From contig NZ_JIAU01000006.1 in assembly GCF_000620665.1 (NCBI RefSeq), positions 186,001-250,000 of the forward strand: a stretch of DNA of 64,000 bases, in the 5' to 3' direction. The position numbers and the translations under genes were made by a program. Every line of letters starts with the position of its first letter. Within the stretch, counting starts at the first letter, position 1. The notes under the pieces were generated by a model. The model ran no database searches and had not been told where the DNA came from. It saw nothing but the letters and a program-made list of their open reading frames with translations. This document shows, piece after piece, positions 15,313 through 24,354 of this stretch. The DNA is from Sphingomonas sp. URHD0057 (lineage in GTDB: Bacteria; Pseudomonadota; Alphaproteobacteria; Sphingomonadales; Sphingomonadaceae).

Positions 15313-17280
15313 TCAGCGAGCGAAGACTTCCTCGATCTTCCTGGCGAGGTCGCGAAGGTCCTTGGTCCCGTCGCTCCATTCGGGCGGTAGCGGACTCTTG
15401 CGCTCGCGCCTGGGCACCTGGAATCTGGCCGGCAGGTCGGGACCACGCTGGTGATCCACGGCGAGCGCCGAGGTCATGAAATTGCGCCAGATCTGCGCCG
15501 GCACCGTGCCGCCGCTGATCTTCCCGAGCGAGCCGTTATCGTCTCGGCCGACCCACACCCCGACGACGAGGTTCCCGGCGAACCCGACGAACAGCGCGTC
15601 GCGATTCTCCTGCGAGGTGCCGGTTTTCCCAAAGGTCGACACGGCGAGCGCGGCGCGATGGCCCGTTCCATTGTTGGCGGCGGCGTACAGGAGGTCGAGA
15701 ACCGGAACCCAATCGCGGCGCTGGTCGAGCGCGCCCTGGCTGCGGAACAGCGCCGAAAGGCCTTCCGGCTTCGGCGCTTCGGGAAGCCCGTGAGCGAGGA
15801 TCGGGTAGCGGCCGCTGGCGACCGCGGCGTACGCCGATGTCAGCTCGAGCAGGCTGACGCCGGCCGTGCCGAGCGCGAGGCTGGGTTTGTCCGGCAGCGG
15901 CGTGGTGATGCCGAGATCGCGCGCGGCGCGCATCACATTGCCCCGGCCCGCTGCTTCCGACAGGCGCACCGTGGCGGCGTTACTCGACCGGGCGAACGCC
16001 TCGCGTACCGTGATCTGGCCGCGATAAACGCCGTCGCTGTTGACTGGCGTCCAACCATCGATGGTGATTGGCTTGTCCTCGATCAGGCTGTCCGGAGTCC
16101 ACCCCGCGCGCAGTGCGGCAAGATAGACGAACAGCTTGAATGCCGAACCGGGCTGGCGCCGAGCCTGAGTCACGCGGTTGAACGGCGAATCCTTGTAGCT
16201 CTTGCCGCCCACCATTGCGACGACGGTCCCGTCGGGGCGCATGGCGACCAGTGCCGCCTGGGCGTTGCCGATCGCCCCCCGGCCGACCGCGCGGACGGCG
16301 AGCCGCTGAAGGTTCGCGTCGAGGGTCGTGCCCACCTTCACCTCGCCGAAATCCGAGTCGAACGCTTTCTGGGCGTAAGGCGCGACCCAATCGGCGAAAT
16401 AGGTGCCGGCCGGAACCCTGGCGGATTGCCAGACCGGCCGCGCGAGCACCGTCCGTTGCGCCCGCGCGGGGCTGATGGCCGCGGTGTCCGCCATCGCTTT
16501 CAGCACCAGCTCGGAACGGGCCTGAGCCAGCTTCAGATGCTGCGTCGGCGCGAGCCGCGAAGGCGCCTGCACCAGCCCCGCCAGCATCGCCGATTGGGCG
16601 AGGTTCAAATGCTCCGGGTCGCGGTTGAAATAGTGATGCGCCGCCGCGCGCAGGCCATAGACCCCGTCTCCGAAATAAACGCTCGAGAGGTAGCGCGAGA
16701 GGATCTCCTGCTTGGTCAGCCACGCCTCCAGCCAGAAGGCGATGATCACTTCCTGCGCCTTGCGCTTGATCGTTCGATCGCCCGACAGGAAGTTGGTCTT
16801 GGCCAGCTGCTGGGTGATCGTGCTTCCGCCCTGGCGCACCCCGCCGCCGCGCATGTTGGCGACCATCGCCCGGCCGATCCCGCGCGGGTCGATGCCCCAG
16901 TGGCGATAGAAGCGCCGGTCCTCGATGGCGACAAACGCGGCGGGGGTGAGCGGGTTGAGCCTGGTGACGTCGACCGGCGCTTCCTTGACCGCGCCGCGGC
17001 GCGCGATCGGGCGGCCGTTGTCGCTGAGCAGCAGCAGCGCCGGATCGTCGAGCGGCTCAAGCGCGCGCGACAGAGGTGCGGTGAGCACCAGCCAGATGAG
17101 CGTGAGAAAGAGGATGCCCGCAATCGAATAGAGGGCGATCGGCCACCATCGCCGCTTTGGCTGCGTTGTCTCGTTCGCCTCGGCCGATGGATCGAAGCCG
17201 GAGTCGTTCGCGACGAACAGGTCGGGCAGTTCCTCGACGTTAACGCCCCCGCGACTCCAGATACCGTCCCTCTCGGCCAC
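15313..17280 (-). CDS. Class A penicillin-binding protein (PBP1A-type transglycosylase/transpeptidase)
   Basis: A bifunctional peptidoglycan synthase (655 aa). I start it at GTG 17280 because AGGAAG lies just upstream; the open frame continues much further, but only as antisense of the next gene. An N-terminal cytoplasmic tail of about 45 residues precedes one membrane helix. The GT51 domain shows EDRRFYRHWGIDPRG and GGSTITQQLAKTNFLSGDRT. The transpeptidase domain carries the active Ser in PGSAFKLF (SxxK), the SxN motif in ARSSNAATV and the KTGTS triad. It polymerises and crosslinks the cell wall in the periplasm. It is divergent from the solute-binding gene, sharing a gap of about 105 bases. 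Confidence 0.93.
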   Translation of the reverse strand: MAERDGIWSRGGVNVEELPDLFVANDSGFDPSAEANETTQPKRRWWPIALYSIAGILFLTLIWLVLTAPLSRALEPLDDPALLLLSDNGRPIARRGAVKEAPVDVTRLNPLTPAAFVAIEDRRFYRHWGIDPRGIGRAMVANMRGGGVRQGGSTITQQLAKTNFLSGDRTIKRKAQEVIIAFWLEAWLTKQEILSRYLSSVYFGDGVYGLRAAAHHYFNRDPEHLNLAQSAMLAGLVQAPSRLAPTQHLKLAQARSELVLKAMADTAAISPARAQRTVLARPVWQSARVPAGTYFADWVAPYAQKAFDSDFGEVKVGTTLDANLQRLAVRAVGRGAIGNAQAALVAMRPDGTVVAMVGGKSYKDSPFNRVTQARRQPGSAFKLFVYLAALRAGWTPDSLIEDKPITIDGWTPVNSDGVYRGQITVREAFARSSNAATVRLSEAAGRGNVMRAARDLGITTPLPDKPSLALGTAGVSLLELTSAYAAVASGRYPILAHGLPEAPKPEGLSALFRSQGALDQRRDWVPVLDLLYAAANNGTGHRAALAVSTFGKTGTSQENRDALFVGFAGNLVVGVWVGRDDNGSLGKISGGTVPAQIWRNFMTSALAVDHQRGPDLPARFQVPRRERKSPLPPEWSDGTKDLRDLARKIEEVFAR

Positions 17281-17385
17281 CTTCTTCCTCGCGCGGCGTT
17301 CGACAACTGCTTTACCTAAGTAAGACAGTTGGCGGGATATATCCAGATGCTTGCTGAATGGGTCATTGCGGCTAAACGGACGGCC

Positions 17386-18852
17386 ATGCGGCGCTTGCTG
17401 GCACTGCTGGTAATCCCTGCGCTGGCGCTGGCGCCCGCGGCTTGCCGGCCGAGCGCGAAAGGCGCGGTCAAGGTCGTCGTGATCGGCGGCGACCCGCGCC
17501 TCGCCGATCCGGCCCAGGGCCCGCTGGCCGCGCCGACTGCCGTTCTCCTGCAGAATGTCGCGCAAGGCCTGGTCAGGTTCGACGCGGTCGGCAACATCGT
17601 TCCCGGCCTCGCCGAACGCTGGAACGTCAGCGACGATGGTCTCAGCTACATCTTTCGAGTCGCCGCGGCGGACTGGCCGGACGGGCGAAAGGTGACTGCT
17701 CAGCAAGTCGCGCGATTGCTGAAGCGTCAGCTTGCGGCGCGCAGCAAGAACCCGCTCAAGGACCCGCTCGGCGCGGTCGAGGACGTGGTCGCGATGACCG
17801 ACCGGGTCATCGAAATCCGGCTGATCGCGCCCCGCCCCAATCTCCTGCCGCTGCTGGCCCAGCCCGAATTCGCCATCCTTCGCGACGGCCGGCTCGGCAC
17901 CGGGCCGTTTGCGGCGAGGCCCGCCAGCGACGGACACGGCGTTCGCCTGACCCGCGAAATCACCTCGGGCGACGAGGAATCGGCGCGGCGGGAGGACGTG
18001 CTGCTCGCCGGCGGCAAGGCCGACAGCGCCGTTGCTGACTTCATCGCCGGCAAGTCCGCTCTCGTGCTTGGCGGCACGTTCGCCGACTTGCCGCTGGCGC
18101 AGCGCGCTCGGGCTCCGCGCGGAAGCCTTCAGTTCGATCCAGCCTCGGGCCTGTTCGGGCTGGTCCCGCTGAAGTCTGGCGGCGGCCTCGACGATCCCGA
18201 GCTGCGCCATTTGCTCAGCCAGGCGATCAACCGCGATCGCCTCGTCGCGGCGTTCGCGGTTCCCAATCTGGCGCCGCGGGTCACTCTGCTCGAGCCAGGG
18301 CTGGATGGCATGCCGGCGCCGGTCACCCCGGCGTGGACCGGCACTCCGCTCGGCGACCGCCTGCCGGCGCTGCGCGCGCAGGCCGACCGCATGTTCGGCG
18401 CCGTGAACAAGCCGACGATTCACCTGGCCCTGCCGGAAGGCCCCGGCGCCGAGCTGTTGCTGCGCGCGCTGGTGCTCGACTGGGGAACACTCGGCTTCAA
18501 GGTGGAGCGCGCCGCGAGCCCGGACAGTGCCGACTTCGCCATCGTCGACGAGGTCGCGCCGTCGTCGTCAGCCGCCTGGTTCGTCCGCCGCTTTCGGTGC
18601 GGGGCGGCGCCGGTCTGCAATTCCGACATGAACGAGCTGCTCGAATCGGCGCGGAGCACGCCCATCCCGGCGCAGCGCTACGCTTTGCTCGCCCAGGCCG
18701 CCGGCATGATCGAGGAGCGGCAGCTGTTCATTCCGATCACCGCGCCCATCCGCTGGTCGCTCGTTTCCAGGCGCATCCAGGGCTTCGCGGGGAACCGCTT
18801 CGCCCGTCACACGCTCACCGGCCTGGAAGACAAGCCGGGCAGCGGAGACTGA
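17386..18852 (+). CDS. Orphan family 5 (peptide-type) ABC solute-binding lipoprotein
   Basis: A 488-aa periplasmic binding protein of the SBP_bac_5 family, starting at ATG 17386 with a signal peptide and lipobox APAAC. The family pattern LLQNVAQGLVRFDAVGNIVPGLAERW followed by DGLSYIFRVAAADWPDGRKVTA in residues 55-115 is typical of DppA/OppA proteins (shown here in pieces of one continuous stretch). The central part is shorter than in DppA and there is no adjacent permease or ATPase gene. The next gene, on the same strand two bases after the stop, is an unrelated DUF4112 protein. A sensing or chaperone role instead of import is possible. Confidence 0.8.
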   Translation: MRRLLALLVIPALALAPAACRPSAKGAVKVVVIGGDPRLADPAQGPLAAPTAVLLQNVAQGLVRFDAVGNIVPGLAERWNVSDDGLSYIFRVAAADWPDGRKVTAQQVARLLKRQLAARSKNPLKDPLGAVEDVVAMTDRVIEIRLIAPRPNLLPLLAQPEFAILRDGRLGTGPFAARPASDGHGVRLTREITSGDEESARREDVLLAGGKADSAVADFIAGKSALVLGGTFADLPLAQRARAPRGSLQFDPASGLFGLVPLKSGGGLDDPELRHLLSQAINRDRLVAAFAVPNLAPRVTLLEPGLDGMPAPVTPAWTGTPLGDRLPALRAQADRMFGAVNKPTIHLALPEGPGAELLLRALVLDWGTLGFKVERAASPDSADFAIVDEVAPSSSAAWFVRRFRCGAAPVCNSDMNELLESARSTPIPAQRYALLAQAAGMIEERQLFIPITAPIRWSLVSRRIQGFAGNRFARHTLTGLEDKPGSGD

Positions 18853-18854
18853 CA

Positions 18855-19283
18855 ATGACCATCACGGACAAGGAGAAGCGCCGGTTCCCCGGATTCGGCT
18901 CGGATCCTCACTCCGTGCGCCGACGCGTCGAGGCGATGGAGCAGCTCCTCGAGCGGGTGTTCGTCATCCCCGGCATCAACCAGCCGATCGGCCTCGACGT
19001 CATCCTCGACCTCGTTCCGGGCGTCGGCGACGTCGCCGGAGCGGCGCTCGGCAGCTACATGGTATGGGAAGCCCGCAACCTCGGCATGACCAAATGGCAG
19101 ATGGGGCGGATGGCCGGCAACGTCGGATTCGACTTCCTGCTCGGCCTGATCCCGTGGGTCGGCGCCATCCCCGATTTCTTCTTCCGCTCGAACAGCCGCA
19201 ACCTCAAGATCATCAAGCGGCATCTCGACAAGCATCACGCCGCGACCGCGACGATCGAGGCGCAGGCGACCCGCGCGCCCTAA
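18855..19283 (+). CDS. DUF4112 membrane protein
   Basis: A 142-aa protein of the DUF4112 family, recognised by VIPGINQPIGLDVILDLVPG and GDVAGAALGSYMVWEARNLG, then GLIPWVGAIPDFFFRSNSRN. Two hydrophobic regions are separated by charged stretches; the N-terminal 30 residues are cytoplasmic and basic. Function unknown. It follows the solute-binding gene by two bases and is probably co-transcribed with it. The end overlaps the convergent CAP gene by four bases. Confidence 0.85.
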   Translation: MTITDKEKRRFPGFGSDPHSVRRRVEAMEQLLERVFVIPGINQPIGLDVILDLVPGVGDVAGAALGSYMVWEARNLGMTKWQMGRMAGNVGFDFLLGLIPWVGAIPDFFFRSNSRNLKIIKRHLDKHHAATATIEAQATRAP

Positions 19284-19816
19284 GGGACTCGGCGCCCGTC
19301 GATGTTGCCTGCGGGCGAATAGCGGCAAACCAGATAATCTGCGGCCCGGTTCGAACCGAGCGCGCAGCCGATGCGCGTCGTGGTCGGCCAGATCATCTGG
19401 CTATAATGGCCGACCGCGGCCCAATTGCCATTGCGGCTGACACGCGGAAACACGCCGCGCACGAACATCGCCTTCTCCGACACCCACGAGCCGATCATCT
19501 GCTCGAGGCTGTAGGCGCCCCGCGTGCCCATCCACAAATTCTCGCCGGCCCCGCCCCGGCTCGCGCGATCCGAATGGGCGAACCTGCCGGTCAGCGCGAG
19601 GCCGCGCGCGTAGCTCGCCGCGCCGGCTTCCAGCATCGGATCCCACGTTAGGGGCGCCGCTCCCACCGCCGCGCGCTCACGATTGTGGGCGGCAACAATG
19701 CGCGTCGCGAAATTGTTCGAATTGGCAACTTGAGTCCGAGTCGCTAGCGGCGCGGCCGCGGCGCAACCTGCAAGTTCGGCGAACGCGATCGCACTCAAGA
19801 GCTTGAAACTATCCAT
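19280..19816 (-). CDS. CAP-superfamily (SCP/PR-1-like) secreted protein
   Basis: A 178-aa protein with a signal peptide, possibly a lipoprotein (ELAGC at residue 18). The CAP domain is clear: AAHNRERAAVGAAPLTWDP, then FAHSDRASRGGAGENLWMG, VGHYSQMIWPTTTRIGCALG, and the final LVCRYSPAGNIDG. The His and Glu of the CAP cavity are present (HSDR, GEN, GHYSQM). Bacterial members are secreted proteins of largely unknown role, some in stress or envelope functions. Monocistronic, divergent from the MAPEG gene. Confidence 0.88.
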   Translation of the reverse strand: MDSFKLLSAIAFAELAGCAAAAPLATRTQVANSNNFATRIVAAHNRERAAVGAAPLTWDPMLEAGAASYARGLALTGRFAHSDRASRGGAGENLWMGTRGAYSLEQMIGSWVSEKAMFVRGVFPRVSRNGNWAAVGHYSQMIWPTTTRIGCALGSNRAADYLVCRYSPAGNIDGRRVP

Positions 19817-19873
19817 TCGCGGCTCCTCCGGTCGTGCTACAATGCGCGAGTGCGCTTTTCAGGGGAAAGCCTC

Positions 19874-20386
19874 ATGACAAAAGATCAACGGACCGTCCTC
19901 GTCGGCGCGTTGAGCGGGATCATCGGGATGATCCTGCTGGTGTGGCTGCTGTCGCGGCTGATCCACCCTCCCTTCATCGACGATCAGGCCGCCGCCCGGC
20001 TCGCTTATGCGCTGAAGTGGGCGGTGGTGGCGGCCGTGCCGTTCTTCGCGATGATCGTCGTCGTCGGCAACGAGCGCTTCCTCAGCGAAGCGATCGATCC
20101 GACGCTCCATAAGGAAGATGCGAAGATGCAGGTCAACGGCCGGGTCGCCGACAACGCGCAGCAACAGCTGCTGCTGTTCGTGATCGGGCTGCTCGCATTG
20201 TCGGTCAGCATGCCGTTCGAGCGGCTGAGCTTCGTCCCGGCGCTCGCGATCACCTTCGTCATCGCCCGGATCATCTTCTGGATCGGCTACCGCATCCACC
20301 CGCTCTATCGCGCGCCCGGCTTCTCCTCGCTCGCCTACATGAACTTGTTCATGTTCGTCGCCGTCTTCTGGCTGTGGCTGCGCTGA
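19874..20386 (+). CDS. MAPEG family membrane protein
   Basis: A 170-aa, four-helix membrane protein, starting at ATG 19874 with AGGGGA eight bases upstream (a GTG at 19850 is possible). The conserved pattern is a helix with polar VNGRVADNAQQQLLLFVIGL, matching the eicosanoid/glutathione-metabolism MAPEG family where a conserved Asn-x-x-Glu is common; here it reads DNAQQQ, so glutathione transferase activity is uncertain. It is convergent with the S9 peptidase, whose stop lies two bases away. Confidence 0.7.
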   Translation: MTKDQRTVLVGALSGIIGMILLVWLLSRLIHPPFIDDQAAARLAYALKWAVVAAVPFFAMIVVVGNERFLSEAIDPTLHKEDAKMQVNGRVADNAQQQLLLFVIGLLALSVSMPFERLSFVPALAITFVIARIIFWIGYRIHPLYRAPGFSSLAYMNLFMFVAVFWLWLR

Positions 20387-20387
20387 T

Positions 20388-22514
20388 TTAGCGGCCGCGC
20401 TCCCCTGGCCGGGACGCAGGCGCTCCGCCAAGCTCGCGATCGAGGTACATCAGCAGCATCGCCGAGCGCTTGGCATCTTCGGCATTGTCGGCTCCAACCG
20501 AATGCCCGCCCTCCATATATTCGTGGAAGTAGACGCGGTTGCCATATTCGATGAAGCGCGCCGCGGCTTTCCTCGCGTGCCCCGGATGGACGCGGTCGTC
20601 CTTGGTCGATCCGTAGATGAACACAGGCGGGTAGCGAACGTCCTTTCGCATGTTCTGATACGGCGAATATTTGGATAGATAAGCCCACTGCTCAGGCTTG
20701 TCCGGGTCGCCATATTCGTCGATCCAGGATGCGCCTGCGAGCAAGTGCGAATAGCGCTTCATGTCCCACAGGGGCGATCCGATGATCGCGGCCGAATAAA
20801 GATCCGGGCGCTGGTTGAGCGCAGCGCCGAGCAGCACCCCGCCGTTCGACCGCCCGGAGATCGCGACCTTCGACGCAACGCCGGTGTGCTTAACGTCCTC
20901 GGCCACCGCGTGAAGGTCGTCAAAGCTGTTCTGCCGTTTCTCGCGCAGCGCCGCGTCATGCCACCGCGGCCCATATTCGCCGCCGCCGCGGATGTTGGCG
21001 AGGACATAGGCATTGCCCTGCTCGACCCAGAACAAAGCAAGCGGCCCGGCGCGGTACGGCTGGCCGGTCAGGTACCCAGGCGTCTGCGCGACGCGAAACC
21101 CGCCATAAGCGTGGATCAGCGTCGGCACCGGGCCCGCGGTCCCGCGCTTCGTGACGAGGAAGTAAGGCACGCGCGTCCCATCCTTCGAGGTCGCGAAGCG
21201 CTGCTCCACCTCATAGGCGCCGGCGTCGAACCTGGCGGGCAGGCTCTGCACGGCCGCCGGCGATTCATTGGGCGTGAGCGCGTAAAGCGTCGGCGGGGTC
21301 AGCATCCCTTCGACGGTCGCGAAGGCGAGGTCGCGGTCGTCGCTGGTCTGGAGCAAATGAATGGTGCTGTTGCCCGGCAGCGGGATCGCCTTGCTGCCCC
21401 ACGCGGCGCCTGCGGTACGCGGCCACAATACGACCATCTTGCCCGAGACATCGTCGAGCGCCTTCACCCACAACATGCCCTTCGAAGCCGCGACTTCTTC
21501 GATCGCCTGGTGCTCGTTCGGGACCATCACCACCTCGGGCGTCGCCGAGCGGCCCGCGGCGATGTCCGCCATCGGCCAGGCGACCAGTGCCCCGGCGGGA
21601 ATGTTGCCGAGCGGCTCGTTGAGGGTCGCGATCAGCCGACCCGCGACGATGTCGTTGACGCTCGCCGTGTCGGGCACCGGGGTTGGCACCGCGGTGCCCT
21701 GCGCGGTCACCAGCAATACGTCATTCTTCCATGTCGACTTCGAGCGGTTGACGAAGCTCCACCGTTGGTCGCCGTCGACATAGGTGAAGGGTGAGCTGCT
21801 GACGTCTTCAGCGGCTGCCGTGAACACGGTCTTGGCCGAAGCGAGCGGCGTGCCGCGGGCCCACAGTTTGACGATCCGCGCGTAACCCGAGCTGGTCAGC
21901 GTCCCCGGACCGAAATCGGTTGCCACCAGGATGTGGTTTGCATCGGCCCAGCTGGTGTTCGTCTTGGCATCGGGCAAGCTGAACCCGCCGGCGACGAACT
22001 TGCCCGACGGGATGTCAAACTCGCGCACCACGTCGGCATCGGTCCCGCCCGGGCTGAGGGACACCAGGCAGCGGCGGTACACCGGCCCCAGGCAGTTGGC
22101 ACCATGCCACACCCAGCTCTTGCCCTCGGCCTTCCCCAGCGCGTCGACATCGATCAGCGTGCGCCACTGCGGCTTGCCGGCGGCGTAGGTTTCGAGCGAG
22201 GCGATGCGCCACAGCCCGCGCGGGTTCTTCGCGTCGCGCCACAGATTGGTGACCTGGTTGCCGAGAACGTCCTCGGGCTCGGCGATCTGCTGCTCGTCAT
22301 CGAGGATGGCGAGCGCGCGCTTGCGATATTGCTCGAACGTCGGCCCCGTCGCGACCAGCGCTTCGGTCGCTGCATTCCACTGCTTGACCTGCGCGACCGC
22401 TCGCGGCCCGTCGATGTCCTCGAGCCACAAATAAGGATCGTCGCTCGTCGCGGTTTGCGCGAGCGCCGCGCCCCCGAGAACCGCCGCCGCCACGGCAAGA
22501 ATAAGCTTGCGCAA
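20388..22514 (-). CDS. Prolyl oligopeptidase family (S9A) serine peptidase, secreted
   Basis: A 708-aa peptidase with an N-terminal signal peptide (KLILAVAAAVLGGAALA). I start it at TTG 22514 since GGAGG lies seven bases before; the frame continues upstream only as the shadow of nadA. The N-terminal beta-propeller domain covers about residues 25-430 (DPYLWLEDIDG at its start). The alpha/beta-hydrolase domain has the catalytic Ser in GRSNGGVLLG, Asp in STKDDRVHPGH and His in MEGGHSVGAD. Such enzymes cleave short proline-containing peptides, here in the periplasm. It stands alone between MAPEG and nadA. Confidence 0.92.
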   Translation of the reverse strand: MRKLILAVAAAVLGGAALAQTATSDDPYLWLEDIDGPRAVAQVKQWNAATEALVATGPTFEQYRKRALAILDDEQQIAEPEDVLGNQVTNLWRDAKNPRGLWRIASLETYAAGKPQWRTLIDVDALGKAEGKSWVWHGANCLGPVYRRCLVSLSPGGTDADVVREFDIPSGKFVAGGFSLPDAKTNTSWADANHILVATDFGPGTLTSSGYARIVKLWARGTPLASAKTVFTAAAEDVSSSPFTYVDGDQRWSFVNRSKSTWKNDVLLVTAQGTAVPTPVPDTASVNDIVAGRLIATLNEPLGNIPAGALVAWPMADIAAGRSATPEVVMVPNEHQAIEEVAASKGMLWVKALDDVSGKMVVLWPRTAGAAWGSKAIPLPGNSTIHLLQTSDDRDLAFATVEGMLTPPTLYALTPNESPAAVQSLPARFDAGAYEVEQRFATSKDGTRVPYFLVTKRGTAGPVPTLIHAYGGFRVAQTPGYLTGQPYRAGPLALFWVEQGNAYVLANIRGGGEYGPRWHDAALREKRQNSFDDLHAVAEDVKHTGVASKVAISGRSNGGVLLGAALNQRPDLYSAAIIGSPLWDMKRYSHLLAGASWIDEYGDPDKPEQWAYLSKYSPYQNMRKDVRYPPVFIYGSTKDDRVHPGHARKAAARFIEYGNRVYFHEYMEGGHSVGADNAEDAKRSAMLLMYLDRELGGAPASRPGERGR

Positions 22515-22603
22515 AATCGGGCCTCCGTACGTTTCAGCCGGTGCCGTGGAAGGCCCCGCCGTGATCGTCAACGCATCCTTCGACGAACGGGGGAATGGGA
22601 ACC

Positions 22604-23635
22604 TCAGTCGCCGCTGATGCGGGGGTCGATGTTCGCCGGGTCGTCCACGATCGGCGTGCCGACGTCGCCCTGCCCGACGGTCCGCCCCGCCATTTGCAGC
22701 ATCCGTTCCAGCGGCACGCGCGCGCGGTCCATGATCTCGAGCGACAGTTCGATCCGGGGCTCTAGGTCGCGCAGCGCGACGTAGAGCTTCTCGAGCGTGT
22801 TCAGCGCCATGTACGGACACATGTTGCAATTGCAGGCGCCGTCGCCGCCCGGCACTCCGATGAAGGTCTTGTGCGGCGCCGCTTTCTCCATCTGGTGGAT
22901 GATATGTGGCTCGGTCGCGACGAGAATCGTTTCCGCCGGTGAGGTCAGCGCGAAATCGAGGATCGATTTGGTCGATCCGACGTGATCGGCATGGTCGATG
23001 ATGTGGGGCGGACATTCAGGGTGCGCCGCGACTGGCGCGCCCGGGTGCTCGGCCTTGAGCTTGAGGAGCTCGGTTTCGGAAAAGGCCTGGTGGACGATGC
23101 AGATGCCGGGCCACAGCAACATGTCGCGGCCGGTCTTGCGCGCGAGATAGCCGCCGAGATGGCGGTCGGGGCCGAAGATGATCTTCTGGTCCTTGGGAAT
23201 CTGGTCGAGGATCACCTTTGCCGACGAGCTGGTGACGATGATGTCGCTGAGCGCTTTCACCGCCGCCGAGCAATTGATGTAGGTCAGCGCGATATGATCG
23301 GGGTGGGCCTTGCGGAAGGCTGCGAACTGGTCGGGCGGGCAGCTATCCTCGAGGCTGCAACCGGCGTCCATGTCGGGCAGGATGACGGTCTTGTCGGGCG
23401 ACAGGATCTTTGCCGTTTCGGCCATGAAGCGCACGCCGCAGAACGCGATCACCTCGGCATCCGTCGCCGCCGCCTTGCGTGACAGATCGAGGCTGTCACC
23501 AACGAAATCGGCGAGGTCCTGGATCTCCGGCTTCTGGTAGTAATGCGCAAGGATCACCGCGTTACGCTCACGCTTGAGGCGAGCGATTTCGTCAAGCAGG
23601 TCGACGCCTTTGAGGCTGTGCGGCTGTGCGGTCAT
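22604..23635 (-). CDS. nadA: Quinolinate synthase
   Basis: NadA (343 aa) condenses iminoaspartate with dihydroxyacetone phosphate to make quinolinate for NAD. The three [4Fe-4S] cysteines are visible: in YINCSAAVKA, in AHPECPPHI, and in the CNCNMCPYM cluster near residue 280. Other marks are ILAHYYQKPEIQDLADF and CGVRFMAETAKILSP. It is cytoplasmic. nadB and nadC are not adjacent. Its start overlaps the DUF4230 gene stop by four bases, so the two are probably co-transcribed. Confidence 0.96.
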   Translation of the reverse strand: MTAQPHSLKGVDLLDEIARLKRERNAVILAHYYQKPEIQDLADFVGDSLDLSRKAAATDAEVIAFCGVRFMAETAKILSPDKTVILPDMDAGCSLEDSCPPDQFAAFRKAHPDHIALTYINCSAAVKALSDIIVTSSSAKVILDQIPKDQKIIFGPDRHLGGYLARKTGRDMLLWPGICIVHQAFSETELLKLKAEHPGAPVAAHPECPPHIIDHADHVGSTKSILDFALTSPAETILVATEPHIIHQMEKAAPHKTFIGVPGGDGACNCNMCPYMALNTLEKLYVALRDLEPRIELSLEIMDRARVPLERMLQMAGRTVGQGDVGTPIVDDPANIDPRISGD

Positions 23636-24354
23636 TTGCTTCCCTGCGCGCGGCGGCGCTCAGCTTCCTCGATTGCCTGGTTATATGGGGTGGAAAGGTC
23701 GAGGTAACTAGGCTCTTCGCTGCCTTCGGTCGGGAAGCGCGCGACCACCTTCACGTCCTTGAAGCCGGCGGCGAGCAGCGGCATCGCGAAGCTGCGCTCG
23801 ACCGCCTGCCGCGCCGCCTGGCGCGCGAGCCGCATCGGCACCTCGCCGGTCGCCTGCTTGCGAAGGTCGGTGACGGCCCGGGCGCGGTTGGTCTGGTCGA
23901 GCTGCTGGTTGGCATTGGTCAGCGCCGACAGCACGCCGTTCCCGCCATATTCCTTGACCGCGTTGATATCGACGTCAGGCCCGGCGATTTCGATCTCGGG
24001 CAAACGCACCTGAAGAACGTGGCTCGATCCGTCCCACCTGACATCATTCGGCTGGAGCTTCGATAGATCCAGCTCGTAGCGCACGTCCCCGGGCAGGATC
24101 AGGGTTCGCTCGGAGCTGACGAGGCCGCCGAGCCGCTGCTGCTCGCTGCTCACCACCGACACATAGCGCGCGACGAAGGCAATCAGCCGGTTCTGCGCCC
24201 GCATCGATTCAAGGCTAGCGCTGGCGATAGTCTTCGGGTTGGGCCCGCCGAGAATCCAGTCGGCAACGCCGGCGGTCATGCCGACGATGACCCCGAGCAC
24301 CAGCGCGACAATGATCGCGAGAATGGCGATTGGCTTGGTTAGACGGCTGTCCAT
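23632..24354 (-). CDS. DUF4230 protein, single-pass membrane
   Basis: A 240-aa protein with an N-terminal helix (about residues 8-30) and a DUF4230 domain in the periplasm: NRLIAFVARYVSVVSSEQQR, then LPEIEIAGPDVDINAVKEYG, and the C-terminal RQAVERSFAMPLLAAGFKDV. Function unknown. Its start overlaps the MBL hydrolase stop by 16 bases and its stop overlaps nadA, giving a three-gene unit. Confidence 0.85.
   Translation of the reverse strand: MDSRLTKPIAILAIIVALVLGVIVGMTAGVADWILGGPNPKTIASASLESMRAQNRLIAFVARYVSVVSSEQQRLGGLVSSERTLILPGDVRYELDLSKLQPNDVRWDGSSHVLQVRLPEIEIAGPDVDINAVKEYGGNGVLSALTNANQQLDQTNRARAVTDLRKQATGEVPMRLARQAARQAVERSFAMPLLAAGFKDVKVVARFPTEGSEEPSYLDLSTPYNQAIEEAERRRAQGSK

Noticed and set aside
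17281-18423. A long minus-strand extension of the PBP gene that would give a protein over 1000 residues
   Set aside because: The extension is antisense to the solute-binding gene, low in hydrophobic content and follows a good GTG start with AGGAAG, so it is a shadow of the real gene.
22515-23015. Upstream extension of the S9 peptidase frame
   Set aside because: It overlaps nadA out of frame and lies before a TTG start that has GGAGG and a signal peptide directly after.
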